From contig NC_135013.1 of NCBI RefSeq assembly GCF_051020955.1, positions 26,563,302 through 26,627,301 on the forward strand: a stretch of DNA of 64,000 nucleotides, read 5' to 3'. The notes under the pieces were generated by a model. That model was not told the DNA's origin. It saw nothing but the letters and a program-made list of their open reading frames with translations, and did no database searches. The stretch comes from Megalopta genalis (lineage: Eukaryota > Arthropoda > Insecta > Hymenoptera > Halictidae). Numbering within the stretch: position 1 is the first letter of the stretch; each line of letters opens with the position of its first letter. A program made the position numbers and the translations under genes. Shown piece after piece: positions 43,500 to 55,344 of the stretch.

Positions 43500-44440
43500 C
43501 CTATTTATATATTTCTATATTATCGAAATAATAGAAAATAGAAATATACAAATATAGCTATCTTTTTGTTTTTGTTCAAGTATCAGTAAAAATGTGACAG
43601 TTACTTTGAGTTTATAATAAAATAATAGAAAAAATAGAAATAATAATAGAATAGAATAAAAATAATAAGAAATAGAATATAATAATAATAGAAATAATAG
43701 AAAATAGATATATACAAATATAGCTTTCTTTTTGTTTTTGTTCAAGCATCAATAAAAATGTGAAAATTACTTTGAGTTTATAATAAAATAATAGAAAAAA
43801 TTGAGATAATAATATAAATATATAAGATCTATCTATAATAAGAAATAGAATATAACAATAATAGAAATAATAGAAACAATAGAATATAGAAATATACAAA
43901 TATAACTTTCTTTTTGTTTTTGTTCAAGTATCAGTAAAAATGTGACAGTTACTTTGAATTTATAATAAAATAATAGAAAAAATAGAAATAATAATATAAT
44001 AGAATAGAAATAATAAGAAATAGAATATAATAATAATAGAAATAATAGAAAATAGATATATACAAATATAGCTTTCTTTTTGTTTTTGTTCAAGCATCAA
44101 TAAAAATGTGAAAATATTACTTTGAGCTTATAATAAAATAATAGAAAAAATTGAGATAATAATATAAATATATAAGATCTATCTATAATAAGAAATAGAA
44201 TATAACAATAATAGAAATAATAGAAACAATAGAATATAGAAATATACAAATATAACTTTCTTTTTGTTTTTGTTCAAGTATCATATACCAAATAATAGAA
44301 AAATAGAAATAATAATAGAACAGTATAGAAATAAGAAATAAGAACATAAATATACAAGATCTACCTATAATAGAAATAATAGAAAACAGAAATATACAAA
44401 TATGATATTTTGTTAAGTTTTCGTTTACATATCGGTAACA
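43500..44440. repeat. AT-rich tandem array with about 350-bp higher-order period
   Basis: The landmark CTTTCTTTTTGTTTTTGTTC occurs at about 43556, 43721, 43904, 44071 and 44257, spaced 165, 183, 167 and 186 bp. Alternating units differ consistently: GCATCAATAAAAATGTGAAAA against TATCAGTAAAAATGTGACAG. The true repeat is therefore a pair of about 350 bp. Minus-strand Tyr/Leu/Phe-rich frames are repeat shadows. Confidence 0.85.
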
Positions 44441-44504
44441 ATGTTAAAGTTATTTCGAGTCTATAATTATGCGCTCCACTTTATTCAAGTCAACAGCTTT
44501 CGTA

Positions 44505-44646
44505 CAATAAATTCTCCCTAATTGGCGCTCAGCTTGCAAACAAAAATCGTCAATTTGCAAAGAAGAGATACGATTAATCGAACCTCCTCCTCCTCCCAAA
44601 TTGTCCATTTCTGTTTCCAAACCGAGCGTCAATTACGGAGAACTGC
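44505..44646. mobile_element. TA-type MITE, family B copy
   Basis: Left CAATAAATTCTCCCTAATTG with GGCGCTCAGCTTGCAAAC. Right arm CAAATTGTCCATTTCTGTTT, CCAAACCGAGCGTCAATTAC, GGAGAA. The centre is reduced to GAACCTCCTCCTCCTCC. The outer right end is eroded. Confidence 0.65.
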
Positions 44647-45834
44647 ATCCGTAGCACCGAAAGAACGAATTGACTCGTTCCTCCCAATTCGACAGGCTTT
44701 TATATCACGACGACTGTATTGCGATAATTACAGCTACACCGCAGCTGGGTGTTCTCGAAGATTACTACGGCACATCCCAGATTAGATTAGATTAGATTTT
44801 GTCGCGCCGACAGATACGCCGCCGGTGCATCTTGCAACGGTAGACCTACCGGGTGGCATATTTGTTTTCCGGTCACGCTTCGTTAGGGGCCGGGTTAGTC
44901 CCAGGGAAAAGAGACCCTTAAATCCGTGCCATCCGTTATTGGTCTCCGGACACGTCTAACCGAGGTTCTCGCTTTGAAGTGCGATCGAAATAAATAACCG
45001 CGTAAATAAAATAATAAAAAATAAATAAACCAACGAAGACACCGGTTGTCACTAAAAATCACTTTACGGGACACCACCGCTGCGAGAAAAAAAAGAAGTT
45101 CACCGTGCTTCAAATTAACCGTCGCGCGTTCACTCGACGGTCCGAGGGAAGCTCGCGTGCTCTCCGGTTACAAATCTGCCCCGAAATGGATTCGTCGGCT
45201 CCGTCTTCTCCGGGTCGGGGATTTTTCGAGCGTGAATCGTTCGGAGGGCAGTAACGGGGCCCCGTTGACGCACGAACGCGTCTCGATTCCGAGAAAACGC
45301 GCGCGTTAATCTGCTTACGATAAAGCCGCCCAAAGGTCCCGATAGGCCCCGAGACTAGGCCCGCAGGCGCGGCGGAGCTCGATTTTTCCAATGCGCAGCG
45401 GCGGCCAGCGTGCTGGAAAACGAGCCGGTCTACGTGATGTTCGTCACATCACGATCTCCTCGGGCCCTCGTCGTCTCGAACGCTCGATAAGCATCGCCAC
45501 GCAGTGAAAAGATCCGGTCTCGAAACACGAGACACTTCGACGTCGTAGAGAGCTGCTCCGAAGATGATGCACGTCTGCTTACCGGCGTTCTCGGTTCTCT
45601 AATCACGCCACGAATTAACGCTAGAACAAACGAAATCGAGAAGCGGCTCTTCTTTACGTTGTCTTCTAAAAATAACGAGACTTTATCTATATTTAAAAAC
45701 ACATAAAAATCCGCCATCTTCTCCGAGAAACCATCGAGCTTTCTCGTGCCTCGTCGCTTTGTCTCTCGTTTTCTCTATTAATAAATTTGAAATCGACCGT
45801 ATAATTTTATCGGTATCGTATTGTTTTCATCTTT
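44647..45834. other. CpG-rich spacer
   Basis: Contains four tandem AGATT units (44779-44799). No gene is recognised; competing frames on both strands lie over 45046-45391. Confidence 0.4.
45713..45722 (-). promoter_or_regulatory. Pho/YY1-type motif
   Basis: CCGCCATCTT, read on the minus strand as AAGATGGCGG, is a full-length match to the YY1/Pleiohomeotic consensus. One such 10-mer is weak evidence alone, and no flanking GAGA cluster is within 100 bp. Confidence 0.35.
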
Positions 45835-46480
45835 ATTTTCATGTTTATAATTATTCGCATTTTTATTTTTATTTTCGTGTCTATATTTATTTACACTTTT
45901 ATTTTCATTTTCATTTTTATTAGTATTTTATTATCATTGCTGTCATTATTATTTTGTTATTCATATTTATATTTATTTACACTTTTATTTTCATATTTAT
46001 ATTTATTTACACTTTCATTTTCATATTCATTTCCATGTCTATATTTATTTACACTTTTATTTTCATTTTTATCTTCGTTTTCATTTTCATTTTTATTATT
46101 ATTTTATTAGTATCGCTATTATTATTATTATGTTATTCATATGCATATTTATTTCCACTTTTATTTTCATATTTATTTTCATATTTGTATTTATTTCCAC
46201 TTTCATTTTCATTTTTATTTTCATGTTTATATTTATTTACACTTTTATTTTCATTTCTATTTTCATTTTCTTTTTCATTTTCATTTTTATTATTATTTTA
46301 TTAGTATCGCTATTATTATTATTATGTTATTCATATGCATATTTATTTACACTTTTATTTTCATATTTATTTTCATATTTGTATTTATTTCCACTTTTAT
46401 TTTCACTTTTATTTTCACTTTTATTTTCACTTTTATTTTCAGTTTCATTATTATTTTATTATTATCGCTATTATTATTAC
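45835..46480. repeat. AT-rich array with about 190-bp higher-order period
   Basis: Basic units are TTTATTTTCATATTTATATT and TATTTACACTTTTATTTTCA. A marker block with TATTAGTATCGCTATTATTA and TGTTATTCATATGCATATTT recurs about 194 bp apart (46106, 46300), with a diverged relative near 45920. Phe/Ile/Tyr frames in all phases are artefacts. Confidence 0.85.
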
Positions 46481-46556
46481 GTCGGATTTTCGTAGAGAAA
46501 TTAAAAGAGTATCTGGTCCATCGATCCTACATAAATTAAACGAAATTAAAAAATAA
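46436..46556 (+). repeat. Inverted duplicate, left copy
   Basis: TTTTCAGTTTCATTATTATT through CCATCGATCCTACATAAATT and AAACGAAATTAAAAAATAAG corresponds, in reverse complement, to 48322-48483. Confidence 0.65.
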
Positions 46557-48321
46557 GGGCATCGTAGCAATATTGGAATAAAGAGTCGAGAATTCGCCAT
46601 TTCGTCGGATTTCGTCTTTCCAGCGTCGAGCGGCGTTCGCAGAGGAATTTCTGAACGTTCGAGGGCTCGAATTGAAGCTAAAGAATCGTACCCTTTGACG
46701 GGATTATCCCGGTCCGAAGGAAAATTCGAAATCCGGTCGAGAAACGCACGAATCCCCGACGCGACCGACTGGATTTCGAATCGATTTGAGATCGGGCCCG
46801 GGCAATCCCGATTTTCGTTCGCCTCACGCGACCAGATGGATTACCTGATTTATGGCCGGTCGAAATAGAGGGTTCGAGCCGGCTAACTTGTTCTCGATTT
46901 ACGAGAGTGGGGCGGGATCGAAAAGTGGGAAACGTGATCGAGCGCGTCGGGTTTTTATGCCTGGCGAGCGCCTCGGACGTCGGGATTTGGCTCGAGTCGT
47001 GTGTTACACGTTGGTTCAATGGACTCATTCTTGGCCGCAGCGTCCGTCGCGACGGTCGCGCGTTTACATGTATACATATACATATATACATATGTAGGTG
47101 ACACAATTCCCTCCTCGTGATCCGGCCGTTCGTTCGGTTTTTACCGCGATCCCCAGCGAACTTGGGCGATCCTAGGCGCGAACGGTGAATTTCTCGACGC
47201 CGCGCGACGACGCTGTTTGGATAAACAAACGTTGGCGAGATCGTTGACTGTGCGCTCGAGAAAAAAATAAGACGATCGAAGCGTCACAGGAACGACCGGA
47301 GCGAGGGCTCGCGTATTTCACTGGCGTTTACGAGGCACCCTCCGGCAGCACGAAAGCTTTCAGGGCCTTTCGGGGCCTCGGGGGGAGATCTGTCGAGTGG
47401 AGTTTTTTATTGTCGCTGGGAGGAAACTATAAAAATTCTCGTAAAAGTCCGACTCGGTCCGCGAGCGATCGCGGGCGACTTCGAGGGCCTCTAGTCGGTC
47501 GTGGAGGACCCACGGGGAGTCCGAGGTCCAACGGATTCGGGGGGTCCCAAGAGTTTTGGGGGAACTGGAGCTCGATCGTCTCTGCAGACGTCGTCGCGGC
47601 TTTTTCGCGCGAATGTCACGGTAAGGTGACATTTTGGGCGAAAAGCCAACGGAAACCGACACGAGGACGTAAACAGTTGATCTGGAAGAATTGGTGAACG
47701 TTCGGACACCTTGAGGAACTCTCGCTATTTTCGCTGAAGCGCGCCGCTTGGAAGCAAACATTATGGAAAGCTTCAATTTTATTTATCTATTGTAAACATA
47801 TTATATAACAATCGGACGTATAAAACTGGAATAACGAGCGTCTGATTTTGAGAACTTATTCACAATGAAATGGTAACTTAAATCAGGTTAAATTGATGGT
47901 GTTTTTACACCATTTACTGTCTCTAACTCATCCTGAAGTGCGACTTGGTTTCGGACGTCTACTATCTTCGAATATTTTGTCGACTATTTGACTCGAGTAA
48001 TTCGAGAAATTCTTTATTCGAAAAAGTAATATGGAAGAGATAAATCGATAAGCTATGATAAAACATTTTATGCTCTAGCATTTTTGTTCAAATCAATTAT
48101 TTTCCATATGAATACTTGCACGAATAAGTTCTTATTCGAAAAAAAATTCTATTCCGATAAATATATATATATATATATTTTTATCTAGTTAAATTCTTAT
48201 TTAATTGAATATTCATTTGATATTGTCGAATAAAATTTTATTCGTTAGCCTTCATATCGTTTATTCGTCATCCGAATAAAATTGTATAAAAAATCCGAAA
48301 TAATTTTATCTGATATGATGC
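46557..48321. other. Spacer, no supported gene
   Basis: CpG-rich to 47760, then AT-rich. A (TACATA)n-like run lies at 47068-47096. The sequence TGATTTATGGCCGGTC at 46846-46861 is treated under findings. Confidence 0.4.
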
Positions 48322-48483
48322 TCTTATTTATTAATTTCATTTAATTTATACAGAATCAACGGACCACAGATATTATAATAATTATATAAGAATATAATAA
48401 TTATATAGAATATTTTTCCACAAAAATTCGACATAATAATAGTAACAGCGATAATAATAAAATAATAATAAAACTGAAAATAA
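48322..48483 (-). repeat. Inverted duplicate, right copy
   Basis: Read on the minus strand it matches 46436-46556: AACTGAAAATAAAA complement, GCGATAATAATAAAATAATA complement, GGTCCGTTGATTCTGTATAA, ATTAAATGAAATTAATAAAT. An extra AT-rich stretch of about 40 bp near 48370-48412 is unique to this copy. Both copies preserve a similar peptide tail (KLNEIKK / KLNEINK), which follows from nucleotide similarity. Confidence 0.65.
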
Positions 48484-49996
48484 AAATTCTTTTTAAACGG
48501 CAGCAACACAATATCGCAAAAGAGGCGACTGAAGAATCCGAGGACGTCGAACTAATTTGCGCGTCGGCGAAGCTCGAGGTCGGCAGAACGCCATTCAGAA
48601 TTTGAAAAAAGAGAAAAGAAACCTCGCGAAGGACGCAGTTAGGTCCGATGGACGAACGGTTAATTAAATCGCGCTCGTGAGGCGACAATAGTCAATCTGC
48701 GCGGAAGGACCAACGGGACAGGTCCGGCGACAACTGTACAAACAAGCTGCACGTGTGGGGCCCCGAGGAAAACGGTGGGAAAATCGTCCGGTTTCCAGGC
48801 GCCTCCGACGCCGCTTTTTTTCCAAGGATGGTCGCAGGTGGCTTGTTCTTTCACGCTCGTCCTCCAGAGATCCTCGGTTGCTCCTTTGAAAGGACACTGG
48901 CCGTTCTTCTAGGACGTGCGATTCCGAACGTCCTCTGCTTTCCTCTGGCCAACTGTGTTTAAATTCCTTTCGAGTTCGTCACATTAGGACACGTAGTTTA
49001 CGGTTCAATTCGGTGCTCGTTAAGGAACCTTTAGCAATTAGCCTCTTGCGGACAGAGCTCGTTAAACGGACTATTACGGCATTCCTTCGAAGATAATCGC
49101 GTTTCCGAGATCCGAACGTCTGGAAGCGGAGGGAAGCATCGATGCTCGACGACGTTTATCAGAGGATTAAATATCGATTGCAGATCCGTGCCGAATTTTC
49201 ATTCGTCGCGATCGATTTACGATACTTCGAGTGTTACGGATGCGTACAGGTCTTCAATGCGAGCTATTCGTGTGGATCATGGATGAATATATCAAATTGT
49301 TTCTATTTATACATGCGAAATGATAATGTTTCATTCTGATTTCGCATTGAATATCAGCTGAGGTGGTAATTCGATTATACGTTAAATTATTAAATTATAC
49401 TGAATTAAATTAAATTGAATTGATTGAAGTACACTAAATTTACCAACACCTAGTTTTATCGGCAAATGTTGTCGATACGCCAACGAAATGTACGCTACGC
49501 GAGAAAATATTCCGTCATCAACGTCGGAATTATGTGCTCGAATTCGACAATTAATTGAAATTAAATGAAATAGTTTAATTTTATGCAATTTTTGCGGCGA
49601 TTGCCAAGATAATAAGAGCGTTAACTAGGTTTTGAAGTTCATTTTTATTGCAATATATTAAACAACCCGACTGTGGCCAGGATTTTTAAAATATAAAACA
49701 GTTCAAATTGTATTTCTCATGATAAATTATATAATATTTAAGTTTCGGTTTCATTAATTAACATTTTTCAGAGCATTTCATAGTGAAAGGGATAGGAATC
49801 CAGAACGAAATATCATTAGTAGACGGATCTTTAAATAAAATAAAAATGATCTAAGTCAATTGCAAGAAATATAGATCAGAATATCTTTTCTCTTTTAACA
49901 ATCGTAATAAGTTGACAATAACGTAACGATATCCTCAAATTCTTCTAGTATATATATATCTATAAACTTCGCGGTCTAACAATTAGTCTCTAATTA
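48484..49996. other. Spacer, no supported gene
   Basis: CpG-rich to about 49250, then AT-rich. No recognisable element or RNA. Confidence 0.4.
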
Positions 49997-50269
49997 CAGT
50001 AAATTCTCTTTAATTTTCCTTCAGCTTGTAAACAAAAATAGACAATATGGGAAGAGGAGACAATTGACGGGGTTGTCAATTATATAAATAATATTATATA
50101 ACTGTCAATTACATATGTCAATTATATAAATATAATTATATAATTAATATAAATATTATTGTATATTAATACAAAAACAAGGTGCAAGGCTCGAATAATC
50201 GCATCTCCCCTTCCAAAATTCTCCATTTTTGTCTACAAACTCAAAAAAAGAATTAGGAAAAATTTACTA
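49997..50269. mobile_element. TA-type MITE, family D, copy 1
   Basis: Begins CAGTAAATTCTCTTTAATTT after TA, with CTTCAGCTTGTAAACAAAAA. The right arm reads CTCCATTTTTGTCTACAAAC and ends near AAATTTACTA. The centre is expanded by AT-rich repeats containing TGTCAATTATATAAAT. No coding capacity. Confidence 0.65.
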
Positions 50270-50911
50270 TAGTTTCTAATTCCGTCTAGAAACGACAAAG
50301 AACACCGAGCTCGTTCGCCGAGGTCACATCGACGCCCATTCGCGTCGTCGCATTCGTATGCACCGCGATTTCCCGAATGCGCCTACGGTGCAGCTAATTA
50401 CGTCGCCCTGTAAACGCACGCACCCGTTTAACGGTGGTTCGCGCTGGTCTACGTTCCGTTACGTCGACTGTGGGAATACGAAATGTCCGTCGAAGATCGG
50501 CGATTTCATCGCGAACCGGCTGCCTATCGATCGATCGATTAAAGCACGACCCGATCGGGCCGGCAAAAGCGGCCGGTAAATAAACCCGAGCACACCCCGA
50601 CAGAACTCGCCGCGAACGGACGGATCGAAGATCTATAAATCCTCGGGTTCAGCGTGGGAGGCCTGGTTAGACCGATGTCTCTATTAATACTCATCGGACG
50701 AAGGTCACGATCGACACTCCGCTTTATTTCGAGTTTTATTGCTCGATGGATCATTAGCGCGAAATAATACACGGTAATCGTGCGGGTTCCAAATATAGCA
50801 CGGATCATACGATACTTCTGAGGTTATCCTTCCGTCGTATTTCAGTTTTATGACCATTCGCAGTCGTTCATTCATTCTTTCTTCTCGTATGTACAATAGT
50901 AATCATTTACT
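50270..50911. other. CpG-rich spacer
   Basis: No gene, repeat or RNA is recognised. Confidence 0.4.
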
Positions 50912-51101
50912 CGACTCTTCGTAACGCAGGCTACGTGAGAGCAAATCGCATGAGTATAATAATAAAAAAGGTAGGAGACGGTAAAAGGAAGAAAAATAAT
51001 GAAAATAAGAGGGCAAGAAATACGTGAATATTAATACAATGAAATAAAATACAAGATAAAGATAATAGCGGGGAATAAGGCTAGACGTAAGGCAAGGAGT
51101 G

Positions 51102-51247
51102 CAGTAAATTCTCCCTAATTTTCCTTCAGCTTGCAAACAAAAATCGAGAATTTAGAGACACGATTACACGAGCCTTGCGCCTCGTTTTTATAATTATCGA
51201 CAATCGGCAACCACAAAAATGAGCCCCGAGATGGGCAGAATTTACTG
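51102..51247. mobile_element. TA-type MITE, family D, copy 2
   Basis: CAGTAAATTCTCCCTAATTT to GGGCAGAATTTACTG, followed by TA. The internal palindrome GAGCCTTGCGCCTCGTTTTT pairs with AAAAATGAGCCCCGAG. It sits inside the first unit of the 397-bp duplication. Confidence 0.75.
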
Positions 51248-51488
51248 TAAAAATATCGCGCGCGGTAGCAAGCCACCGATTTCCAAGCAGTCACAGTTCG
51301 CTATGGGACGACTCTTCGTAACGCAGGCTACGTGAAAGCGAATCGCATGAGTATAACTATAAAAGAAAGTTGGAAGACTATAGAAGGGAGAAAAATAATG
51401 AGAATAATGTAATGAATACAGTAAAATAAAATACAAGATAAAGATAATAGCGAGAGTGGAAATAAGGCTAGACGGAAGGCAAGGAGTG

Positions 51489-51634
51489 CAGTAAATTCTC
51501 CCTAATTTTCCTTCAGCTTGCAAACAAAAATCGAGAATTTAGAGATACGATTACACGAGCCTTGCGCCTCGTTTGTATAATTATCGACAATCGGCAACCA
51601 CAAAAACGAGCCCCGAGATGGGCAGAATTTACTG
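51489..51634. mobile_element. TA-type MITE, family D, copy 3 (by duplication)
   Basis: Nearly identical to 51102-51247, with the same flanks. It was therefore copied by the tandem duplication rather than by transposition. Confidence 0.75.
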
Positions 51635-51692
51635 TAAAAATATCGCGCGCGGTAGCAAGCCACCGATTTCCAAGCAGTCACAGTTCGCTATT

Positions 51693-52218
51693 GATTAGGT
51701 ATTGTTTTTTCCGCCGACAACCGGGCTCCGACAAACTCATTACCGTCATCATCGCCACAAAGATTGATTCATACGGGAACCTGTAAGCATGTGTCGACCT
51801 TGTCCGCGCGATTCCCTCGAGTTAACGAAGCCGGGGGAAGGAGATACCTGTTTACACTTTCTCATTGTTGGCGCCGATCCCCGGCAACGTTTCCCATATA
51901 TTGTTTCTATATCCGTACAAACGACGATCCGATGGCTTGTAACGAGCTCCGACGACCATTCCGCGTCACCCAACCCCCCGGGGGGATTATGGAATAATCC
52001 GCGGTGAATAGACTTTTTCCGACGCGTTTCCACCGGTGCGAGAAGAGGCGCAAGGCGCTTGTCTCCGGACAATGCTAACGAATTATAACGGTGCGACGCG
52101 GCGTAGCGAAACGATCCTCGATATTTCATCGCGCTATTATTACCCGCGGGGTGTTTTAAGCGTTTGCGGCGGCGATTCAGGAGGCATTGCGGCAGAGAAC
52201 GATGGATTTATTCATTCG
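51693..52218. other. CpG-rich spacer
   Basis: Short competing frames on both strands; no gene is recognised. Confidence 0.4.
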
Positions 52219-52486
52219 TTAACCCTTCGCCGTGCTTCGACGAGTCCGACTCCTGATGAGGACTTCCAGCGATTACTTGTTAATTACGGTTGTTATACTG
52301 TTGTTCGAAGTTGGAATAAAGTTCTAGTGTCTTGTCATCGATATTTAAGCGTTCGCGTGAATTTAGGCGCGCGATGAGCATCGATTGTCTTTTCCTTGGA
52401 AAAAATTATTGCAGTCGAAAAATTTGTGATTGCGAAGGAACAAATTTCTAAGCTGCGAAGGTTGTTTTAAACCCTCGAGGGGTTAA
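52219..52486. mobile_element. TTAA-type MITE, family P6
   Basis: TTAACCCTTCGCCGTG at the left, and TTAACCCCTCGAGGG read inward at the right, with TTAA on both sides; 268 bp. GAGTC-C-GACTC (52242-52252) lies 19 nt inside the left end, and CCCTCGAGGG is next to the right TTAA. Single copy, so the boundary call rests on these ends only. Confidence 0.5.
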
Positions 52487-54400
52487 GATCGGGACTTTTC
52501 TCCTGTTTCAATTGGAATCTCGCTGATATAGTTATTCCGATTTTATCTACGAACAGTATAATTTTTTAATTTGCAGGAATCATAGCTACTTCTTCAGTGA
52601 CTTTTTTAAGAAGGAAAAGTGAACTGTTGGCAGACGATTCCAGTCGATCTGCTAAGCTCAAACAGCAGGAGAAAATATTCTCGCAGGAATTAGAATGAAT
52701 TAAAAATCTCGGTGATCGAATAAATGTCGAAAGTTTCGATTTTTCAGTCGTTCTTGACTTCGCCATATTAAAAAACATAACAAAACTGAATATTCTTAAA
52801 AATCTCTAGTTCGGACGATAAAGACACGTTGTCAGAAAATTCTCAACAAGTAAATCGGTCAACTAGATCTCGAGATATCATAGACCAGTTTAAAAAATAC
52901 GCTTCCGATGAAAAAACGCGTTTTAGATTTTTCATATCAATTTCATAGAAAATTGTACACTCGCGATTGAACCTCCGCGAAATCGTTATTTCTACGAATC
53001 GAAGGCAAACGTTTTCGCCGAGATGCCTTCCAAATTTCCGTGCCCTAAGAAACCGAGATCAAGAAAATCCTTTTTTCCGTCATTCTCGTCCCTAATACCC
53101 GGTTAAGCCGCGAAACGTCCGGTCGCGATGGAACATCGCCGATAAATCGCAGCGTCGCAGCGTCCTTCCGCGTTTCTCACGCGCCTATTTCCAGAATCCG
53201 TTTACCTCGATCCCCGTGGATCCCGTGCAGCCCCGTTAAAAATACAGCCGGGTTTTCGGGGGTTCTCGGTCCCGAACCCGAAGGGCTGCGACGAGCGCAC
53301 TCCGCTCTGTCGAACCAATCGCAGGGCCCGCCGGCATCCCTACCCTCGTCGCCTTGGTGCTCTCCGAAGCAGATGTCGCGTAACAGACCCGTCGAAAAGT
53401 CAGTCAGAACCCGACTAAGCGCGCGATAACTTGCCGATAGATCGGCGCCGACAGCGAACCGTCCGCCGCCGTGCCTCCCGAGGCCCGTTTCTCCCTCGAT
53501 CCCGAAACAGTTGTCTCACCGAGCGCGACCAGTTGTCGGCGAATCGCGATACCGGTGCCCCGCGGATCGATTTTTCCCCGATCGGTAGGAGTTGCTTTTA
53601 TCGGACGATAAATCGGTGGGCCGTGTGTGCGCTCGCGTCGGGATCGTTTTTGCCCGCTCGCGAAGAGTTGTTTCTCCCGGACGACGAACGCGATGAGTTG
53701 CCAATAAATCGAAGCTGTCGGGATCCGGCGGTGTTGTGTCTTCGCAACAGTGATATGCGAGCCGGACGTCTGCCGACATGTGCATCACGACCATAACAGT
53801 CAAGGTGATTACCCCAGCCGCCGATCATATCTTCGTTGGTGTTACAATTTCCTGAAAAAACGCGGCCGGCGCGACGTTGTTGAAAACAGCGTCGATTACT
53901 TCTTTTTTCTTCCGAAGCTGTGGGAGAGACCGTCGACGTTTCAGGAGAGGCCGTCGGGTTTTCTTCGATTGTCGTGAAAGTCGGTTGTTCCTCGGCGCGT
54001 CCGTGATTGGAAGACCGCGAAGCAGCGCGGCGCGGAACGGAGCGGCGCGGAGCTGAGCGGCGCGGCGGTCTGCGTCGTCCAAGGCGATGGACGTTGATCG
54101 TTTGCAATCTGCGGGCACAAAGGATGATTGTCGACAGCCCTGACGCTGGTTTCTCGATGAAAATCTCGCCTCTTCCGGGATCGAAAGTCCCCCGGGTCCG
54201 CGGTTTCCTTCGTTTCTGTCGCGGATGACTCGTTAACAGGCGGGCATTGATTACGGGACGCGTTCCGGACAGCCGGGAAACGGCTCGGAGACGGCTGTTC
54301 CGTTCGGCCGTCGCGTATTCCAGGCCCGCACAATGGTGGGCACAGTGCCGGCGGAATCTGCAACGCAACCGATCGGAACCGAACCCGCGGATAGCTCTCC
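52487..54400. other. AT-rich then CpG-rich spacer upstream of ratchet site 2
   Basis: AT-rich to about 53030, then CpG-rich. The 256-residue minus-strand frame (53598-54368) is countered by + strand frames and has no domain. A GCGGCGCGGA-type repeat lies at 54026-54070. Confidence 0.4.
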
Positions 54401-54410
54401 GGCCTCTTTA

Positions 54411-54497
54411 ACTAACTATTGTTTTCTTTCCTGTTGCAGGTAAGTGACTGCGCGATGCTCTCTGCCCGCGACACGCTCGAACCGCCACCGGTAAGTG
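54411..54497 (+). promoter_or_regulatory. Recursive splice (ratchet) site 2 with downstream cryptic donor
   Basis: Branch-point consensus ACTAACT (A at 54415), tract ATTGTTTTCTTTCCTGTTGCAG ending at 54439 in two parts (ATTGTTTTCTTT, CCTGTTGCAG), then a perfect donor GTAAGT starting at 54440. Branch A to AG is 24 nt. A second perfect donor, GTAAGT, starts at 54491, defining a 51-nt cryptic exon (54440-54490); both donors continue GTAAGTGAC. It has the same strand, order and spacing as site 1. Of the two it is the closer to consensus. Use in splicing is inference from the known Drosophila mechanism. Confidence 0.72.
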
Positions 54498-55344
54498 ACA
54501 TCTGAAAAGGTCTCGCGACGCGCACTCTGCTCGAGTTCGTGACTCGCTGAAACGATGCAAGCCCAGCGTCGATGCTGAAATCGGTGCAGCCTCCGCGCAT
54601 CATGCGACCGACGTCGTGTTCCGTCGTCGTCGTTGCTGCTGCTGCGTCACGCGATAACCGCTTAACGAACCGAGCGGAGTGAAACATCGGCCGGCAAGGG
54701 CCGAGGAAAATGATACGGTTCGTTTTCTTCGTCGATGACGATCTCTGCGATCCGTATTTTTTTGTCGAAAGTGGAGCTAACTGGCACGGACAGAGAAAGA
54801 TCGTCGGTTCGCGTCTTCAGTTTTATCGGCCGTTCGACTCGAATCGACCCCGATTAGGCAATCGTTGCATCAGTTTCGTGGACACGAATTCGTTCGAATC
54901 ATTTCACCAGGTTATCTTGCCCGATTTCGTGCACAGCTGCTCTCTTTCCGGGCGTCCCGCTTTCTACCGTTCGTTTCTCTGCGATTAGATTGTAACGTCA
55001 CCGTATTACGCTTCTGCAGAACGCTGCGAAGAAAACGCTGGATCGATCTTCGGCGTTAATTAATTATTGCGGGAAAAATCAGCGGACCGACTGCGAAACG
55101 TCGATAGCATTTGAAGAGATTTAGAGTGATATTGTACTGTGTTCAATTCATCGACGATGTTAGGAAAAGAAATAGATGTTTATGTATGTTGTGTCTCTGT
55201 GTCTTGTAATTAAGGCAGGGAATTTTTATTTTGAGTAACAGTTTATTATTATTATTCTTTGTTTGTGGGCTATTAGAGCCTTTAAACCGTACGAATGAAA
55301 TGCGCATAATTCGGAACGCAATAAACGTTACAGAGAACAAGATT
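54498..55344. other. Intronic spacer
   Basis: CpG-rich to 55050, then AT-rich; no gene is recognised. Confidence 0.4.

Larger units (their letters stand above)
50912..51692. repeat. 397-bp tandem segmental duplication
   Basis: GACTCTTCGTAACGCAGGCT starts at 50913 and again at 51310. Both units continue through CGCATGAGTATAA, AATACAAGATAAAGATAATA, a family D MITE, and end with AAGCAGTCACAGTTCGCTAT. Units differ by small indels and substitutions, so the duplication is not very recent but post-dates the MITE insertion. Confidence 0.85.

Noticed and set aside
45841..46539. Three overlapping hydrophobic frames of 89-132 residues
   Set aside because: Different phases of the same AT-rich array; no independent sequence.
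46866..46880. GGGTTCGAGCC as a tRNA T-loop
   Set aside because: No acceptor stem, D-arm or anticodon arm can be built at the required distances.
53598..54368. 256-residue minus-strand frame just upstream of ratchet site 2
   Set aside because: Low-complexity Arg/Ser/Pro composition, no domain, and it lies in a CpG-rich block with + strand frames of similar quality.
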